The position numbers were made by a program, and so were the translations under genes. The notes beneath the pieces were generated by a model. That model was not told the origin of the DNA. It was given only the letters and a program-made list of their open reading frames with translations, and ran no database searches. 64,000 nt of DNA from Mesorhizobium sp. GbtcB19 (GTDB lineage: Bacteria > Pseudomonadota > Alphaproteobacteria > Rhizobiales > Rhizobiaceae), in assembly GCF_019091085.1 (NCBI RefSeq), contig NZ_JAGXJY010000007.1, positions 124,001 through 188,000 on the forward strand, written 5' to 3'. The first letter of the stretch is position 1. Each line of letters opens with the position of its first letter. Positions 25,794-34,736 of this stretch are shown here, piece by piece.

Positions 25794-26213
25794 TCAGTAG
25801 CCGCTGCAATCCTGCGCGACCGCCTTCTGGGTGCTGGCGGTGATGCGGCCGCCGGCGACGGTGAAGGTCTCGCGCATCAGCGTGTCGTTGTTGGGGAAAT
25901 CGTAGCAGGCGAGCACCGTGGTCTCGCCCTTCTCGCTCTTTTCGATGCGATGGCGGATCGCCGCGCCCGCAACCGCGCCCTGCCACTCGTCGATCGAGGC
26001 GATGAAATCCTCCTTGGACTGAACGACGCCGATATCGTCGAGCTTCATGCGCACGTCGTCGGAAAGCAGGTCGGACAGTTCGGTGCGGTCGGCCACCAGC
26101 AGCGCCGAAAACCAGCGCTCGATGACGGCGCCGTCATCGGCGCCGGCGCGGACGATCGAGGTCACCAGCAGCGCCGCCGCGAGAAAGACCCTCCACCAGC
26201 TCCGCTGCATCAT
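25794..26213 (-). CDS. Secreted NTF2/SnoaL-like hypothetical protein
   Basis: This 139-residue protein has a signal peptide (VFLAAALLVTSIVRAGA) and a small fold starting VIERWFSALLVADRTELSDLLSDDV, typical of NTF2-like proteins. A conserved Cys pair (CYDF and DCSGY) may form a disulfide in the periplasm. It lies just after carbonic anhydrase with a seven-base gap and could be cotranscribed. The function is unknown. Confidence 0.72.
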   Translation of the reverse strand: MMQRSWWRVFLAAALLVTSIVRAGADDGAVIERWFSALLVADRTELSDLLSDDVRMKLDDIGVVQSKEDFIASIDEWQGAVAGAAIRHRIEKSEKGETTVLACYDFPNNDTLMRETFTVAGGRITASTQKAVAQDCSGY

Positions 26214-26220
26214 CCCTCCG

Positions 26221-26862
26221 CTACAGCTCAGGCCGCTCGAAATCGCCGGTTTCCTTGTTCATCACCCAAAGCTCGCCGGTCGAAATGTCGAACCAGGCGC
26301 CGTGCAGCGAGAGCCTGCCCTTGCCTTCGAGGATCGAGACGCAAGGGAAAGTCCTCAGATTGGCGATCGAATAGCGGATCGAGATGCGCTCCAGCGCGGT
26401 CTGGCGCTCCGTGGCCGTCATCATAGTGCTTGCCGCCACGGTCTCGGCGGCCGGCGCGATCAGGCTCATCCATTTGCCGATGAAGTCGCCGGGCGACAAT
26501 GGCGCAGCATTGGTGTCGAGCGCGGCGCGAATGCCGCCGCAGCGGCCGTGGCCCATCACCACGATGTTTTTCACCTTCAGGCTCTGCACGGCGAATTCGA
26601 GCGCCGCCGAGGTCGAGTGGAATTCGCCGTCCGGCTCATAGGGCGGCACCAGATTGCCGACATTGCGCAGCACGAAGAGCTCGCCCGGTCCGGCATCGAA
26701 GATCGCCTCCGGCGCGGAACGCGAATCGCAGCAGGCGACGATCATCGTTTCCGGCGCTTGGCCCTCTCGCGCCAACGACCGGTAGCGGCCGCTTTCGGCA
26801 AGATAGCGGCCATTCATGAAGTTGCGATAGCCGGCGAGGAGGTGTTCGGGGAGGTGAGGCAT
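26221..26862 (-). CDS. Beta-class carbonic anhydrase
   Basis: This 213-residue enzyme has the zinc ligands Cys (IVACCDSRSAPE), His and Cys (VMGHGRCGGIRAA) and the catalytic Asp-Arg pair of CDSR. It converts CO2 and bicarbonate in the cytoplasm. ATG 26862 (MPHLPEHLLAGYRNF) was chosen by family alignment over a longer frame. Confidence 0.95.
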   Translation of the reverse strand: MPHLPEHLLAGYRNFMNGRYLAESGRYRSLAREGQAPETMIVACCDSRSAPEAIFDAGPGELFVLRNVGNLVPPYEPDGEFHSTSAALEFAVQSLKVKNIVVMGHGRCGGIRAALDTNAAPLSPGDFIGKWMSLIAPAAETVAASTMMTATERQTALERISIRYSIANLRTFPCVSILEGKGRLSLHGAWFDISTGELWVMNKETGDFERPEL

Positions 26863-27003
26863 GGGCGGCGTCTTGACCCTTTCCGGGTTGGAGGCAGCTG
26901 TGCAATTCAATCTGGAAAGCCCTCTAACGGCAAAATCCGGTCGCGGGCAATGCCGAATTGCGGATGGCTTCGTCGCATTCGCGATGCGAGAGGCATGATC
27001 CGG

Positions 27004-27771
27004 TCACGCCCAGATGGCGACTGGGATGCCGAAACGGTCGGTCAATGGCGGGTCGGGCGAAGGCCGTGCATCGCAGCTGGCAATGCGTCCGGCAATCAGC
27101 ATCATCGCCGCGGCGTCGAGAAAATCGTCGCTCGCCGCGCCTCGTGGCGGTACCTGGTCAAGGAAAGTCCGCTCGTAGCCATGCCGGCAAAGCAGCGCCT
27201 TGCGCTCGTCCATGCCGGCCGGATTGACCGCGCCTTTGATCTTCTTCGGCAGCGCCATCGCCTTGCCGCCGTTCAAGCGACAGAACGCCACTTCCGGATG
27301 GGATTCGAAGACACGGCCGCGCAGGTCGGGCCGAGCGATCAGCAGGGCGTCGATTTCCCGGATCTTCGAAAAAATCCCGAAGGCCTGGATGGAAACACCG
27401 CGTGGCGGGTCGGACGTGGTCATCGCCACTTCGCTGGCGCGCCGGTGCGCCGCGTACCACGCCTCGATCGTGGTGAAGTCGCTGGTGTCGGCGTAGAGCG
27501 CGGCGCGCGAGGGGATGGCGAAGACGCTCGATTGCCGCGCCCCGAGCAAAGGCCGCACCAGCGCTTCCGGTCCGCGTCCGCCCTTGCTGGAAAAATCCGG
27601 CAGGCCGATCGGCATGTCGACGGCAATGGTGGCCTCAGGCAAGGCGTCGAGGAGCGCCTGGAAGCTCGGAAAGACTGAGACTGAAGGCATGGCGCCAGCC
27701 TCGCGATGGACGGCGATCCAGCCGGCCTTGCAGCCGTCGACGCCGGCCAGCGCGCGGCCGGTCGCTTTCAC
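27004..27771 (-). CDS. DUF429 protein (predicted RNase H-like fold)
   Basis: The 255-residue product carries the DUF429 marks: LAGVDGCKAGWIAV at the start, TIAVDMPIGLPD near 48-60, HPEVAFCRLNGG and DDFLDAAAMML. The family is predicted to have an RNase H-like fold with acidic residues, but its activity is not established. It overlaps pdxY by four bases (ATGA), so the two are translationally coupled. Confidence 0.88.
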   Translation of the reverse strand: MKATGRALAGVDGCKAGWIAVHREAGAMPSVSVFPSFQALLDALPEATIAVDMPIGLPDFSSKGGRGPEALVRPLLGARQSSVFAIPSRAALYADTSDFTTIEAWYAAHRRASEVAMTTSDPPRGVSIQAFGIFSKIREIDALLIARPDLRGRVFESHPEVAFCRLNGGKAMALPKKIKGAVNPAGMDERKALLCRHGYERTFLDQVPPRGAASDDFLDAAAMMLIAGRIASCDARPSPDPPLTDRFGIPVAIWA

Positions 27772-28652
27772 GCCCGCTTGTCCCGCCCGGGGTGCAAAAG
27801 ATGACGCAGCTGCACCATGGCCATCGGATGCGACAGGCTCTGCGCGTCGGTTTCGAGCTGCAGCTCGTCGCCGCCGCGCTTCGCGGTGCGGGCAAGGATT
27901 TCATAGACGGCCGCCGTGGTCGATTGCAGCGCCTTGACCGGCGGCTGGCCGGAAAGCACGCGCGCCAGATAGACGGCGGCCGTCAGGTCGCCCAGCCCGT
28001 TCGGCGGCTTCTCGATCACGCGGTGCTCGGCGAGCAGCGCCTGGCTGCCGTCGAGCAAGAAATTGCCGGTGCCGCCCGTCATCATCGCCGGCGCCGAAGT
28101 CACCAGCATGGTGGACGGGCCGGCGTGAAGGGCCGCCGCCGTCACCGCCTTGATGTCCGGCAGCGGCGCGCCCGCCATCCATTCCAGCTCATAGCGATTC
28201 GGCGTCGCGATATCCGCGATCGGCATCAGTTTGTCGCGCATCGCGGCGGCCGTCGGCTCCGGCACATAAAGCCCGCCGGAATCGCCCATCACCGGGTCGC
28301 AGACGTAAAGCGCGTTCGGCGTCTTTTCCTTGACGGCCGCAACCAGCGAGGCGACGGCTTCCGCCTGGCCCGCCTCGCCGAGATAGCCCGAAAGCACGGC
28401 CCGAACCTCGCCCAGCCAGGGCGCGCGTTCGAGATCGGCCATCAGCGCCTTGAACTGATCGAGCGGCGGCACGATGCGCGTGGCGCGGCTGTGGCCAGGA
28501 TGCCAAGGCAGGATGACGGTGGGCACCGCCCAGACCGGGAAGCCCAGCGTCTCCAGCGCGAAGACGGCGGCGCGGTTGCCGACCGAGCCGCGAGCGACAT
28601 GGCTGGAGATGACGATGACCGCGCGCGGCGCGTCGGTTTTTTCTGCATTCAT
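27768..28652 (-). CDS. pdxY: Pyridoxal kinase PdxY
   Basis: This 294-residue ribokinase-fold enzyme phosphorylates pyridoxal in vitamin B6 salvage. Visible features are the N-terminal SSHVARGSVGNRAAVFALETLG, VCDPVMGDSGGLYV and the catalytic region PPNGLGDLTAAVYLARVLSG, where the usual GTGD is GLGD with the catalytic Asp kept. It is followed by the overlapping DUF429 gene. Confidence 0.92.
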   Translation of the reverse strand: MNAEKTDAPRAVIVISSHVARGSVGNRAAVFALETLGFPVWAVPTVILPWHPGHSRATRIVPPLDQFKALMADLERAPWLGEVRAVLSGYLGEAGQAEAVASLVAAVKEKTPNALYVCDPVMGDSGGLYVPEPTAAAMRDKLMPIADIATPNRYELEWMAGAPLPDIKAVTAAALHAGPSTMLVTSAPAMMTGGTGNFLLDGSQALLAEHRVIEKPPNGLGDLTAAVYLARVLSGQPPVKALQSTTAAVYEILARTAKRGGDELQLETDAQSLSHPMAMVQLRHLLHPGRDKRA

Positions 28653-28664
28653 GGAATCTGAATC

Positions 28665-28916
28665 CTAGCCGCCACGCGTTGCGGCATACACCAACCAGGC
28701 CAGCAGCCCAATGGCGATGATGAAGCCAAGCGTTCGGCCAATGCGGGTTCCCCAATATTCGATCGGATCGGCACGGTCGGCATCGGCGGCGGTCACGCGG
28801 TCGCGCGCTTCCTTCGCCGCGCGGACAATGAACGATGCGTCGCCTGGGGACGTCTCCTGTTGCACGCGTTCGAGGATGCGGCGCGATTCGGCCTCGTCGT
28901 CCCGGCGCTCAGCCAT
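28665..28916 (-). CDS. Small C-terminally membrane-anchored protein
   Basis: This 83-residue protein starts MAERRDDEAESRRILERVQQ, has a charged helical N-terminus and ends with one membrane helix (TLGFIIAIGLLAWLVYAATRGG). It is 12 bases upstream of pdxY in the same direction, so it is likely the first gene of that operon. No named family is recognised. ATG 28916 was chosen since the longer frame runs through the palindromic repeat. Confidence 0.75.
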   Translation of the reverse strand: MAERRDDEAESRRILERVQQETSPGDASFIVRAAKEARDRVTAADADRADPIEYWGTRIGRTLGFIIAIGLLAWLVYAATRGG

Positions 28917-28944
28917 GGCAATTGCCCTTTCCTGTCCGCAGCTT

Positions 28945-28994
28945 AGAGCAATTCCAGGAAAAGTGCGAAGCGGTTTTCCGACCGGAATTGCGTC
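28945..28994. repeat. RIME-like palindromic intergenic repeat, copy 1
   Basis: AGAGCAATTCCAGGAAAAGTG is followed after a few bases by CGGTTTTCC and CGGAATTGCG. GCAATTCC/GGAATTGC and GGAAAA/TTTTCC pair. The same core recurs at 32044, 38566, 47225 and 62758. It lies between divergent genes. Confidence 0.8.
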
Positions 28995-29135
28995 GACAAA
29001 AAAAGATGAAATCCTGTTCGCGCAGGTATTCACAGTGGCTCGCGCCCGAGCTGGAATCGGCGTCATGAGCCGGACATTTTCTTACGCGTGGATTGTGGTA
29101 ATGCTTCGCATGCAACTTCTGTCGAGGGACCAATC

Positions 29136-29780
29136 ATGATTACCGAGCGCCTCTCACGATCCACCCCCTTCCGCGCCCTGCCCGCCTTCCTGATGATGGC
29201 TTTCGTGCTGCCGCTGCTTGCCGGCTGCGGCTACAACACCATTCCGACGGCGGAGGAGAATGCCAAGGCGGCCTGGAGTGAGGTGCTCAACCAGTATCAG
29301 CGCCGTTCCGACCTGATCCCGAACCTGGTCGAGACGGTGAAGGGCTATGCCTCGCATGAAAAGGACACGCTCGACGCGGTCGTCCAGGCGCGCGCCAAGG
29401 CAACGCAGATCACGGTGACGCCCGAGACGCTGAAGGATCCCGATGCGCTGAAGAAGTTCCAGGACGCCCAGGCCGGGCTGACCAGCGCGCTGTCGCGGTT
29501 GATCGCGGTGTCGGAAGCCTATCCCGACCTCAAGGCCAACCAGAACTTCCTGGCGCTGCAGGCGCAGCTCGAAGGCACCGAGAACCGCATCGCCGTCGCG
29601 CGCCGCGACTACATCCAGGCGGTCAGGGACTACAATCTGACGCTGAAGACCTTCCCGTCCGTGATCTGGGCGACCTTGTGGTTCCGCGGCAATGAGCCGT
29701 TCGCGAACTTCACCGTCGACGAGGACAAGATGCAGGTGCCGAAGGTCGATTTCGGCACGAGCACCAAGCAGGGCGGTTGA
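29136..29780 (+). CDS. LemA family lipoprotein
   Basis: The 214-residue product has a lipobox (VLPLLAGCGYNT) after a signal peptide and the LemA pattern NAKAAWSEVLNQYQRRSDLIPN-L and AVRDYN. LemA proteins are coiled, membrane-anchored and often coded beside TPM-domain proteins, as here with two following genes. The exact function is unknown. ATG 29136 gives a proper signal peptide. Confidence 0.93.
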   Translation: MITERLSRSTPFRALPAFLMMAFVLPLLAGCGYNTIPTAEENAKAAWSEVLNQYQRRSDLIPNLVETVKGYASHEKDTLDAVVQARAKATQITVTPETLKDPDALKKFQDAQAGLTSALSRLIAVSEAYPDLKANQNFLALQAQLEGTENRIAVARRDYIQAVRDYNLTLKTFPSVIWATLWFRGNEPFANFTVDEDKMQVPKVDFGTSTKQGG

Positions 29781-29829
29781 GCGCTTAGACTGAACTTAAT
29801 CGAGCTTGCAGGCCTTGAGTTCCTTCACA

Positions 29830-29984
29830 CCCCCCTCTGTCCTGCCGGACATCTCCCCCGCAAGGGGGGAGATCAGCCGTCATCCGCGATTTCGCCAATT
29901 TTCGGCGTTTGAAAGAGATGTCCGGCAACGAAGCTGCCAATCTCCCCCCTTGCGGGGGAGATGTCCGGCAGGACAGAGGGGGGT
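29830..29984. repeat. Long GC-rich inverted intergenic repeat abutting a start codon
   Basis: The outer 44 bases at each end are inverted copies: ACCCCCCTCTGTCCTGCCGG on the left and CCGGCAGGACAGAGGGGGGT on the right, each with an inner CTCCCCC hairpin. It is a close relative of 22238-22412. Its right end overlaps the GTG of the next gene, so the repeat supplies that gene's ribosome-binding region. Confidence 0.82.
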
Positions 29985-30786
29985 GCCTCGCGCCTACCTC
30001 GCCTTTCTTGGCCTTCTTGCCGCCCTCCTCCTCCCCCTCGCCGCCCTCGCCGCCGACCTCCCTGCGCTCACCGGCCGCGTCGTCGACAATGCCGGCATCA
30101 TCGATGCCGGCACACGCGCGGCGCTGACGCAGAAGCTCGCCGATTTCGAGCAGAAAGGCTCCGACCAGATCGTCGTCGCCACCATTCCCAGCCTCGGCGG
30201 CGAGGAGATCGAACCTTACGCCAACCGGCTGTTCCGCTTCTGGAAGCTCGGCCAGGCCAAGGAAAACAACGGCGTGCTGCTTTTGGTCGCGCCCAACGAC
30301 CGCAAGATGCGCATCGAGGTCGGCTATGGGCTGGAAGGCACGCTGACCGACCTGCACACCAAGCTGATCATCGAGAACGACATGGTGCCGGCCTTCCGCG
30401 CCGGCGATTTTTCCGGCGGCATCACCAAGGCCGTCGACGACATGATCATGGTGCTGGAGGGCAATCCGGAAGAGCTGGAGGCGCGCGGCAAGCGCAACGA
30501 ACAGGCGCCATTCAACTCCGATGATCTGTTCTTCGCCATCTTCATCACCATCTGGGCGCTGATCTTCTTCGGCGGCATCGCAATGACGGTGCTGCCGCCG
30601 ATCTTCGGCCAGAAGATCGGACCCGGCCGTTACCGCTGGCTCGGCATGACCTTCGATCAGAACCGGCGCTCTTCCTCGGGTGGCTGGTCGTCGGGCGGCG
30701 GTGGGTGGTCCTCCGGAGGCGGCGGTGGCGGGTTTTCCGGCGGCGGCGGTTCGTCGGGCGGCGGCGGCTCCTCGGGAAGCTGGTGA
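29983..30786 (+). CDS. TPM-domain protein with Gly/Ser-rich tail (YgcG-like)
   Basis: From GTG 29983 the product is 267 residues: a signal peptide (LAFLGLLAALLLPLAALAA), a TPM domain (LTGRVVDNAGIIDAGTRAAL to GYGLEGTLTD), a membrane helix near 190 and a C-terminal tail of Gly/Ser/Trp repeats. The start is GTG because the frame upstream lies wholly in the repeat; AGAGGGG just upstream, within the repeat, may serve as ribosome binding site. It probably works with LemA in the envelope. Confidence 0.88.
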   Translation: MPRAYLAFLGLLAALLLPLAALAADLPALTGRVVDNAGIIDAGTRAALTQKLADFEQKGSDQIVVATIPSLGGEEIEPYANRLFRFWKLGQAKENNGVLLLVAPNDRKMRIEVGYGLEGTLTDLHTKLIIENDMVPAFRAGDFSGGITKAVDDMIMVLEGNPEELEARGKRNEQAPFNSDDLFFAIFITIWALIFFGGIAMTVLPPIFGQKIGPGRYRWLGMTFDQNRRSSSGGWSSGGGGWSSGGGGGGFSGGGGSSGGGGSSGSW

Positions 30787-30791
30787 GAAAA

Positions 30792-31430
30792 ATGGCAACG
30801 CGACCGATCAGCACCGAGGATCATGATCGCATCGCCGAGGCGATCCGCACCGCCGAATTGAAGACCGATGGCGAGATCTACTGCGTCGTCGCCCATGCCA
30901 GCGAAGGCTACTTCTTTCCGGCCGCCTTCACGGCGACGATCGGCCTGTTCATCGCCAGCCTCGCCGTCGCCTACGGGCTTGAGGGCTTGTGGCTTACCAT
31001 CCGACTCCCGCATTTCGTGCTGGCGCAGTTGCTGGCACTGGCCTCGGTGTTCGCCCTGCTCTGGTTCCTGCCCGCCTTGCGCATTCATTTCGTGCCGCGA
31101 AGGTTGCGCTATAAGGCCGCTCACGCCAATGCGATGAAGCAGTTCCTGGCGCGCAACGTCCATCGCACGAGCGCACGGACCGGCGTGCTCGTCTTCGTCT
31201 CCATCGCCGAGCGCTATGCCGAGGTCGTCGCCGACTCCGGCATCAACGCCAAGGTCGACCAGCATGTCTGGGACGGCGTGGTGCGCGAGCTGACGAAACA
31301 TGCCGGCGACGACCGGCTGGCCCACGGCTTCGTCAAGGCCGTCGAATCGGTAGGCGCGGTGCTCGCCGAGCATTTCCCGGTCACGGAAGGCGACACCAAC
31401 GAGCTCGACGACCACCTCGTCGAAATCTGA
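30792..31430 (+). CDS. Second TPM-domain membrane protein
   Basis: The 212-residue product has two membrane segments (about 38-65 and 73-93) and a TPM-like domain split around them (DHDRIAEAIRTAELKTDGEIYCVV, then TGVLVFVSIAERYAEVVAD). It starts five bases after the previous stop and completes a LemA-TPM-TPM operon. Confidence 0.87.
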   Translation: MATRPISTEDHDRIAEAIRTAELKTDGEIYCVVAHASEGYFFPAAFTATIGLFIASLAVAYGLEGLWLTIRLPHFVLAQLLALASVFALLWFLPALRIHFVPRRLRYKAAHANAMKQFLARNVHRTSARTGVLVFVSIAERYAEVVADSGINAKVDQHVWDGVVRELTKHAGDDRLAHGFVKAVESVGAVLAEHFPVTEGDTNELDDHLVEI

Positions 31431-31533
31431 AACCTTCTCTCCTGCTCACGACTTTTTTCGCCTGTGCGAAATCGCCAGCCTGGCATGCCGGACTCTTTGC
31501 AATCGGGCAATGCGGGTCTATGGTTAACCAATC

Positions 31534-32043
31534 ATGAACACGCTGACCATCGACATCCGGAAGGCAGAGCCTCGCGACGCGAGCGCCATCGCCGAGGTGC
31601 ACCAGCAGGCCTGGCGCGGCGCCTATTCGGGCATCATTCCGCACCGCACGCTGACCTCGATGATCAACCGTCGCGGCGTCGACTGGTGGGCCAACGCGAT
31701 TCGCAAGGCGGCAACCGTGCTGGTGGTCGAGATCGGCGGAACGGTCGCCGGCTATGCTACGATCGGCAAGAACCGTGCCCGCGAGCTCCGGCAGCAGGGC
31801 GAGATCTACGAGCTTTACCTCCGCCCGGAATATCAGGGCATCGGGCTCGGCAGCCGCCTGTTCAAGGCGGCGAAGGCGCGGCTCGCCGACCACGGCCTGC
31901 GGGGCCTGGTGGTATGGGCGCTGGAAGACAACCACAACGCCCTGGCCTTCTATGCCGGCAATGGCGGCCGCGATATCGCCGAAGGCGTCGAAGTGTTCGA
32001 GCAGAAGGCGCTGAAGAAGGTGGCTTTCGTCTGGAATGACTGA
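31534..32043 (+). CDS. GNAT-family N-acetyltransferase
   Basis: This 169-residue protein has the GNAT core: IRKAEPRDASAIAEVHQQAW at the N-terminus, IYELYLRPEYQGIGLGSRLF with the acetyl-CoA loop (QGIGLG) and ALEDNHNALAFYAGNGG. The substrate cannot be assigned. Its stop touches the following RIME-like repeat, which may end the transcript. Confidence 0.9.
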   Translation: MNTLTIDIRKAEPRDASAIAEVHQQAWRGAYSGIIPHRTLTSMINRRGVDWWANAIRKAATVLVVEIGGTVAGYATIGKNRARELRQQGEIYELYLRPEYQGIGLGSRLFKAAKARLADHGLRGLVVWALEDNHNALAFYAGNGGRDIAEGVEVFEQKALKKVAFVWND

Positions 32044-32141
32044 AGCAATTCCAGGAAAAGTGTGAGCGGTTTTCCGCCCGGAATTGCGTGAAACAAAGAG
32101 ATAGAGCAGTTCGCCGTTTCCATGAAACGGTGAACTGCTCT
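32044..32141. repeat. RIME-like palindromic repeat, copy 2 (two hairpins)
   Basis: The core GCAATTCCAGGAAAAGTG to CGGAATTGCG is followed by ACAAAGAGAT and a second hairpin AGAGCAGTTC/GAACTGCTCT at 32103-32141 with inner CCGTTTC/GAAACGG. The two-part form recurs at 38566 and 47225. Confidence 0.82.
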
Positions 32142-32268
32142 GGCGCCGCATAGGTTACAGGCGATCACAAACTGTGTGCGGTTCCATTAGCGTCCCGCAC
32201 TATTCGACGCATTGCACCATGACGCGTCCCCCGCTATCGGTCTTTTCAATCGAGAGAGGGATTTAGCC

Positions 32269-32805
32269 ATGCGTATCGAAGCCGTGCCAATCGGGAAGAA
32301 CCCGCCTGACGACATCAACGTCATCATCGAGGTGCCGATCGGCGGCGAGCCGATCAAGTACGAGATGGACAAGGAGGCCGGCACTTTGTTCGTCGACCGC
32401 TTCCTGCACACCTCCATGCGCTATCCCGGCAATTACGGCTTCGTGCCGCACACGCTGTCGGGCGACGGCGACCCGATCGACGTTCTGGTCTGCAACACGC
32501 GCGCGCTGGTGCCGGGCTGCGTCATCAATGTGCGGCCGATCGGCGTGCTGATCATGGAAGACAATGCCGGCCAGGACGAGAAGGTGATCGCGGTTCCCTC
32601 GCCGAAGCTGACGCTGCGCTACGAGAACGTCACCGAATACACCCACCTGCCGGAGATCACCCGCCAGCAGGTGCAGCACTTCTTCGAGCACTACAAGGAT
32701 CTCGAGCCCGGCAAATGGGTCAAGATCGAGGGCTGGCATGATTCCAAATATGCCAAGAAGATGATCGTCGACGCGATCGCGCGGGCAAAGGCGGCCAAGG
32801 CCTAA
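32269..32805 (+). CDS. ppa: Inorganic pyrophosphatase
   Basis: This 178-residue class I enzyme hydrolyses pyrophosphate to drive biosynthesis. It has the signature DGDPIDVLV with the metal-binding Asp residues, [17 protein letters not shown] and [12 protein letters not shown]. The length is typical. ATG 32269 follows GAGAGAGGG. It stops one base before the end of the convergent permease gene. Confidence 0.97.
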   Translation: MRIEAVPIGKNPPDDINVIIEVPIGGEPIKYEMDKEAGTLFVDRFLHTSMRYPGNYGFVPHTLSGDGDPIDVLVCNTRALVPGCVINVRPIGVLIMEDNAGQDEKVIAVPSPKLTLRYENVTEYTHLPEITRQQVQHFFEHYKDLEPGKWVKIEGWHDSKYAKKMIVDAIARAKAAKA

Positions 32806-32806
32806 A

Positions 32807-33754
32807 TTAACGCACCGCCTTCTCGCCGCCGGCCGCGGTGATCACCCCGACGATGATCAGCCCGGTCAGCACCAGCCGCACGCCGGCGCTGACGCCGAAG
32901 GTGTTGAGCATGGTGAGCAAAAGCACCAGGAACAGTCCGGCGCCCCAGACGCCGGGCACGTTGGCCTTGCCGCCGGCGACCGAGGTGCCGCCGATGACCA
33001 CGACCGCGATCGAGGCGAGCAGATATTCGTTGCCGATATCGACATTGGCGCCGCGGAAATAGCCGGCCAGCAGCGCCCCGTCGATGCCGCCCAGCGCGCC
33101 GCACAGCGTGTAGGTGAGGAAACGGATGCGGCCGACATGGACGCCGGCCAGCCAGGCGGCGCGGATGTTCTGACCGATCGCCAGCACCGAGCGGCCATAG
33201 ATCATCCGCTGCAGCGCCAGCGCCGCGCCGACGGTGAAGACCACCGTCAGCATCGCCAGCACCGGGATGCCCAGAACCTGCCAGTTGGTGAAGTCGGCGA
33301 AGCCCGGCGGCGGCTTGATCTGCAGGCCGCGGCCATAGCTGATGTCGACCGACTGGATGATGAAGCTCGCCGACAGCGTCGCGATGATCGGCGGGATGCG
33401 CAGCGCCCAGATCAGCAGATAGTTGATCGCGCCGATCGCCGCCCCGCAGGCGAGTGCCGCCAACAGACCGACGACGATCATCGAATCGCTGCCGCCCATC
33501 ACCTTCATGGCGACAGCGCTCGCCAGCCCGATATTGGCCGGCAGCGACAAATCGACATTGCCGGGCCCGAGCGTGATGACGAACATCTGGCCGACGCCGA
33601 CGATGACGGTGAAGACGGCCAGCGACAGCGCAGCGGTCACCATGCCGCCGGCGCCGTAGCCGCCGGTGAAGGCAATTGTCGCCAGCCAGACGACGAGCGC
33701 GCCGACGAAGGACCAGATCCAGGGCTTTTCAAGCAGCGTGCGTACCGAGGTCAT
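32807..33754 (-). CDS. Sugar-type ABC transporter permease B (RbsC family)
   Basis: This 315-residue permease of the BPD_transp_2/RbsC family has the pattern GPGNVDLSLPANIGLASAVA, GRSVLAIGQNIRAAWLAGVHV and AVVVIGGTSVAGGKANVPG. It starts three bases after the stop of permease A and pairs with it to form the channel. Confidence 0.93.
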   Translation of the reverse strand: MTSVRTLLEKPWIWSFVGALVVWLATIAFTGGYGAGGMVTAALSLAVFTVIVGVGQMFVITLGPGNVDLSLPANIGLASAVAMKVMGGSDSMIVVGLLAALACGAAIGAINYLLIWALRIPPIIATLSASFIIQSVDISYGRGLQIKPPPGFADFTNWQVLGIPVLAMLTVVFTVGAALALQRMIYGRSVLAIGQNIRAAWLAGVHVGRIRFLTYTLCGALGGIDGALLAGYFRGANVDIGNEYLLASIAVVVIGGTSVAGGKANVPGVWGAGLFLVLLLTMLNTFGVSAGVRLVLTGLIIVGVITAAGGEKAVR

Positions 33755-33757
33755 CGC

Positions 33758-34735
33758 TTACCGCTCCCTGCGGCTGATCAGCACGCGCGCCGCCAGCACG
33801 ATGATCAGGATCGCGCCATTGGCGGCCACCTGCCAGTCGGGCGGGATGTGCATGAAAGTGAGCAGCGGTGACGCCGCGAGCGCCAGCGTCAATGCGCCGA
33901 GCACCGCGCCGATCGGCGACACGCGGCCGCCGACGAACTCGCCGCCGCCGAGGATGACGCCGGCGATCGATAAGAGCGTGTAGCCGTTGCCGATATTGGC
34001 GTCGGCCGAGGTGGTGATGCCGATCAGCGCCATGCCGGAGAGCACGCCGAACAGGCCGGTCAGCGCAAAGAGCACGATCTTGGTCCTGAGCAGCGACCAG
34101 CCGGCGCGCCTGAGCGCCGCCGCGTTGCCGCCGGAACCGCGCAGGATCACGCCATAGGAGGTCCGCATCAGGCCGAAATGCACGATCGCCGCGATGATGA
34201 GCGCGGCAAGGATCGGGAACGGAATGTAAGGCGGCTTGAAGGACATGATCGACAGCAGCCAGTCCGGCGCCTTGCCGCCGGGCTTGGGCAGGACCAGGAT
34301 GGCAAGCCCCTGCCATACGAAGCTCATGCCGAGCGTCACCACGATCGACGGCAGGTTGCGCAGATGGATCAGCGCGCCGAGCAATGCGTAGACACCAATC
34401 GAGCCAAGCAGCACCAGAACGCCGATGAGCGGCGCGTCCCTCAGCCATGTCGCGGTGACGCAGCCGACGAAGCCGACGAACGTGCCGATCGACAGATCGA
34501 GCTCGTTGCCGGCGATCACGAACATCTGCGCGATCGTCGCCAGCGCGATCGGGATCGCCAGGTTCAGCATCAGGTTGAAGCCGAAATAGCTGATGGCGCG
34601 CGGGTTGAGCCAGGCAATCGCAATCAGCACCAGCGCCAGCGACAAAGCCGGTAAAAGGCCGCGCAGCAAACGAGCTCTGGCCGCGCCACCGCGTGGCGAG
34701 GATCGTGGGGTTGTACCGGGAGCGATCGCCGTCAT
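33758..34735 (-). CDS. Sugar-type ABC transporter permease A (RbsC family)
   Basis: This 325-residue permease has the motif AGNELDLSIGTFVGFVGCV and SIAGVILGGGEFVGGRVSPIG. ATG 34735 is separated from the ATPase stop by one base (TGA-C-ATG); an alternative ATG at 34747 overlaps the ATPase end. It forms a heterodimeric channel with permease B. Confidence 0.92.
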   Translation of the reverse strand: MTAIAPGTTPRSSPRGGAARARLLRGLLPALSLALVLIAIAWLNPRAISYFGFNLMLNLAIPIALATIAQMFVIAGNELDLSIGTFVGFVGCVTATWLRDAPLIGVLVLLGSIGVYALLGALIHLRNLPSIVVTLGMSFVWQGLAILVLPKPGGKAPDWLLSIMSFKPPYIPFPILAALIIAAIVHFGLMRTSYGVILRGSGGNAAALRRAGWSLLRTKIVLFALTGLFGVLSGMALIGITTSADANIGNGYTLLSIAGVILGGGEFVGGRVSPIGAVLGALTLALAASPLLTFMHIPPDWQVAANGAILIIVLAARVLISRRER

Positions 34736-34736
34736 G

